Assembly (NCBI GenBank): GCA_030843315.1
Contig: JAUUPT010000004.1
Span: 26,982 to 90,981 of the forward strand
Direction: 5' to 3'
Origin: Bacteroidaceae bacterium
GTDB taxonomy: Bacteria > Bacteroidota > Bacteroidia > Bacteroidales > Bacteroidaceae
Length of the DNA stretch: 64,000 nucleotides
Shown: positions 61,755-64,000 of the stretch, in pieces
Position numbering within the stretch: the stretch's first letter is position 1
Layout of the letters: each line of letters opens with the position of its first letter
The notes under the pieces: generated by a model
Database searches by the model: none
Told to the model about the DNA's origin: nothing
The model's input: only the letters and a program-made list of their open reading frames with translations
Position numbers and translations under genes: made by a program

Positions 61755-63902
61755 TTATTCTGCCAGCGTAAAGTCCAACTGCTTCTTCTCCAGATTGGCG
61801 CGTGCCACCTTGATGGTGATGGCGTCTCCCAGGCTGTAAGTGCGGTTCTTGCGGCGTCCGCGCAGGCAGTAGTTCTTTTCGTCGAACTCGTAGTAGTCAT
61901 CGTCGAGGTCGCGGATAGGAATCATGCCTTCGCATTTGTTCTCGTTCAGTTCTACGTAAAGCCCCCATTCCGTTACGCCGGAGATGACGCCGTCGTAGGT
62001 CTGCCCCAGGTGCTCCATCATAAATTCCACTTGCTTGTACTTGATGGAAGCGCGTTCGGCATTGGCAGCTATCTGTTCCATAGAGCTGGAGTGCTCGCAA
62101 AGGTCCTCGTACTTCTGTTCGGATACGCTGCGGCCGCCCATGTCCAGGTATTTGGTAAGCAGGCGGTGCACCATCATGTCGGGGAAGCGGCGGATGGGCG
62201 AGGTGAAGTGGGTATAATAATCGAACGCCAATCCGTAGTGGCCGATGTTGTGCACAGAGTAGCGTGCTTTCTGCATGGCGCGGATGGAGACGGTTTCTAT
62301 CAGATTCTGCTCCTTCTTGCCCTGGACGTCGTCCAGTAGGTGGTTGATGGACTTGGAAACATCCGTCTTTGTGCCGCCGGTGCGCAGTTTGTAGCCGAAG
62401 CGGGCGATGAACTGTGCCAGGTTATCCAGCTTCTCAGGGTCGGGCAGGTCGTGGATGCGGTAGGGCAGCACTTTGGCTTTCTTGCCTTTCGGCACGCGGC
62501 CTATCTTCTCGGCTACGGTGCGGTTGGCGAGCAACATGAACTCTTCCACCAGCTTGTTGGCATCCTTCGATACTTTGAAGTAGACGCTGACGGGTTTGCC
62601 CTTCTCGTCTATCTCGAACTTCACCTCGTAGCGGTCGAAGTTGATGGCGCCTGCCTTGAAGCGGTTCTCGCGGAGTATCTTGGCGAGCTTGTCCAGTTGG
62701 GTGACTTCTTCCTTGAAGTCTCCTTTGCCGGTTTCGATAATCTCCTGCGCCTCTTCGTAGGTGAAGCGGCGGTCGCTCTTGATGACGGTATGTACTACAC
62801 GCGATTTCTTTACTTCTCCCTTTTCCGTGATTTCGAAGATGACGGAGTACGCCAGCTTCTCTTCGTCGGGGCGGAGAGAGCAGATGAAGTTGCAGAGCCG
62901 TTCGGGCAGCATGGGGATGGTGCGGTCTACCAGGTAGACGGAGGTAGCGCGTTTCTCGGCTTCCTTGTCGATGATTCCCCCTTCTTTGACGTAGTGGGTG
63001 ACGTCGGCAATGTGCACGCCTACTTCCCACAGGCCTTCTTTCAGCTTGCGGATGGAGAGGGCGTCGTCAAAGTCTTTGGCGTCCTTGGGGTCGATGGTGA
63101 AGGTGGTGACGCCGCGGAAGTCTTCGCGCTTGGCTATCTCTTCTTCGGAGATCTCGGCAGGTATCTTGTCGGCGGCCTTCTCTACGGCAGAGGGGTAGAC
63201 ATAGGGCAGGCCGAATTCAGCCAGGATGGCGTGCATCTCGGTGGTGTTGTCTCCGGCGCGGCCCAGGATGTCGATGACTTGGCCGATGGGGTTCTTGGCC
63301 TTGTCGGGCCATTCCACTACCTTTACGATGGCTTTGTCGCCGGTCTTTCCGCCTTTCAGTTTCTCTTTGGGGATGAAGATGTCATTGGCAAGCGTGCGGT
63401 TCTCCGTTACGAGGAAGGCGTACGACTTGGCTACTTCGAGCGTGCCTACAAAGGTGTCGTTGGCGCGTTCCAGTATCTCGATAATCTCTCCTTCGGCTTC
63501 GCGCCCGCGGCGCTTGGCATAGAAGGCGATGCGCACTTTATCATTGTTCATGGCATGGGCGGAGTTGCGCTCGGCAACGAATATCGGGTCGCCGCCGCCT
63601 TCGGGGATGAAGGAATTCTTTCCGTTGCTCTTGCGGTGGAAAGTACCGGTCATCTGCACGCCGTGGTTATTCAGCTTGTACTTGTTTTTATCTACTTCGG
63701 TGATGTAGTCGTCCATCAAGAGCTCGGACAAGATGTCCATGCACAGCATCTTCAGTGGATGCGTGGTGAGGTGCAGTTGCTCAAAAATGTATTTCAGGGA
63801 CATTACTTCGTCGGTCTTTGAATGGAAAAACTCCATGAGGGCGGCAACGAGTTCTTTCTTCTTCATGCGTTTGCCGGCTTTCTTTTCTTTGTTCTTGGCC
63901 AT
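61755..63902 (-). CDS. rnr: Ribonuclease R
   Basis: A 715-residue exoribonuclease. It has an N-terminal winged-helix region and a cold-shock-like domain, then the RNB catalytic domain with Asp cluster FTIDPKDAKDFDDALS near 270, and a C-terminal S1 domain (YDGVISGVTEWGLYVEL). It degrades structured RNA from the 3' end, including rRNA and tmRNA-linked messages. I chose ATG 63902 (MAKNKEKKAGKR), whose lysine-rich start is typical; an upstream in-frame ATG adds 12 residues. The last 98 bases of the window hold no further gene. Confidence 0.93.
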   Translation of the reverse strand: MAKNKEKKAGKRMKKKELVAALMEFFHSKTDEVMSLKYIFEQLHLTTHPLKMLCMDILSELLMDDYITEVDKNKYKLNNHGVQMTGTFHRKSNGKNSFIPEGGGDPIFVAERNSAHAMNNDKVRIAFYAKRRGREAEGEIIEILERANDTFVGTLEVAKSYAFLVTENRTLANDIFIPKEKLKGGKTGDKAIVKVVEWPDKAKNPIGQVIDILGRAGDNTTEMHAILAEFGLPYVYPSAVEKAADKIPAEISEEEIAKREDFRGVTTFTIDPKDAKDFDDALSIRKLKEGLWEVGVHIADVTHYVKEGGIIDKEAEKRATSVYLVDRTIPMLPERLCNFICSLRPDEEKLAYSVIFEITEKGEVKKSRVVHTVIKSDRRFTYEEAQEIIETGKGDFKEEVTQLDKLAKILRENRFKAGAINFDRYEVKFEIDEKGKPVSVYFKVSKDANKLVEEFMLLANRTVAEKIGRVPKGKKAKVLPYRIHDLPDPEKLDNLAQFIARFGYKLRTGGTKTDVSKSINHLLDDVQGKKEQNLIETVSIRAMQKARYSVHNIGHYGLAFDYYTHFTSPIRRFPDMMVHRLLTKYLDMGGRSVSEQKYEDLCEHSSSMEQIAANAERASIKYKQVEFMMEHLGQTYDGVISGVTEWGLYVELNENKCEGMIPIRDLDDDYYEFDEKNYCLRGRRKNRTYSLGDAITIKVARANLEKKQLDFTLAE

Positions 63903-64000
63903 ATCTTTTCTTTTTATCTCTACCTGCAAAGTAAACAAATAATTGTTTTCAGTAGTTCAATCTTTCCCCAAAATGTTCTTATCAGGCTGAAAATAATGCA

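Overview
The window is chromosomal DNA from a gut Bacteroides species. The evidence is a SusC/SusD pair, two hybrid two-component systems (HTCS), promoters of the Bacteroides TTTG-N20-TAnnTTTG type, a smalltalk/HU/DUF4373 cassette, and the block rnpA-yidD-tatD-tyrS. I cannot fix the species from sequence alone.

Layout. 1-2669: end of a DUF4249 gene and its TonB-dependent receptor. 2684-5740: an S24-type repressor divergent from a cassette of a small zinc-ribbon-like protein, a DUF4373 protein, an HU-like protein and a 34-residue smalltalk protein. 5817-12571: DUF2809 membrane protein, transglutaminase-like protein, LOG-family hydrolase, DUF4271, HemD-like protein, rnpA, yidD, TatD-like hydrolase, tyrS and tRNA-Gln. 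12576-16628: polysaccharide deacetylase and a very large DUF2723 membrane protein on the minus strand. 17012-48641: a composite carbohydrate-utilisation region. 48709-59792: a minus-strand run with zinc ABC transporter parts, mnmD, a YqaA-like protein, purD, a DPP-IV-type peptidase, an ORF6N protein, an RNA methyltransferase and cysE. 59968-63902: cysK (divergent from cysE), then rnr and a PPOX-fold protein.

The carbohydrate region looks like two related half-loci. Half 1 has a short GH9 lipoprotein, a sialate-O-acetylesterase-like enzyme, a large GH9, HTCS-1, and a divergent 1023-residue protein joining an AGE-family 2-epimerase to a GH30-like domain. Half 2 has HTCS-2 and a divergent operon of GH31, SusC, SusD, AGE epimerase, large GH9 and an unassigned barrel-like protein. 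HTCS, large GH9 and AGE epimerase each occur twice. A small HigB/HigA-type toxin-antitoxin pair, whose toxin is frameshifted at a T6 run, lies between the halves. I infer an acetylated beta-linked glycan (GH9) with alpha-linked branches (GH31), whose oligosaccharides are epimerised at C2; the exact substrate cannot be read from sequence.

The non-coding DNA has two notable patterns. Several intergenic gaps carry tandem arrays with a 22-24 bp period, one family of them built on the dyad ATCTATAGAT. Short GC-rich palindromes also sit at gene junctions and write the ends of some proteins.
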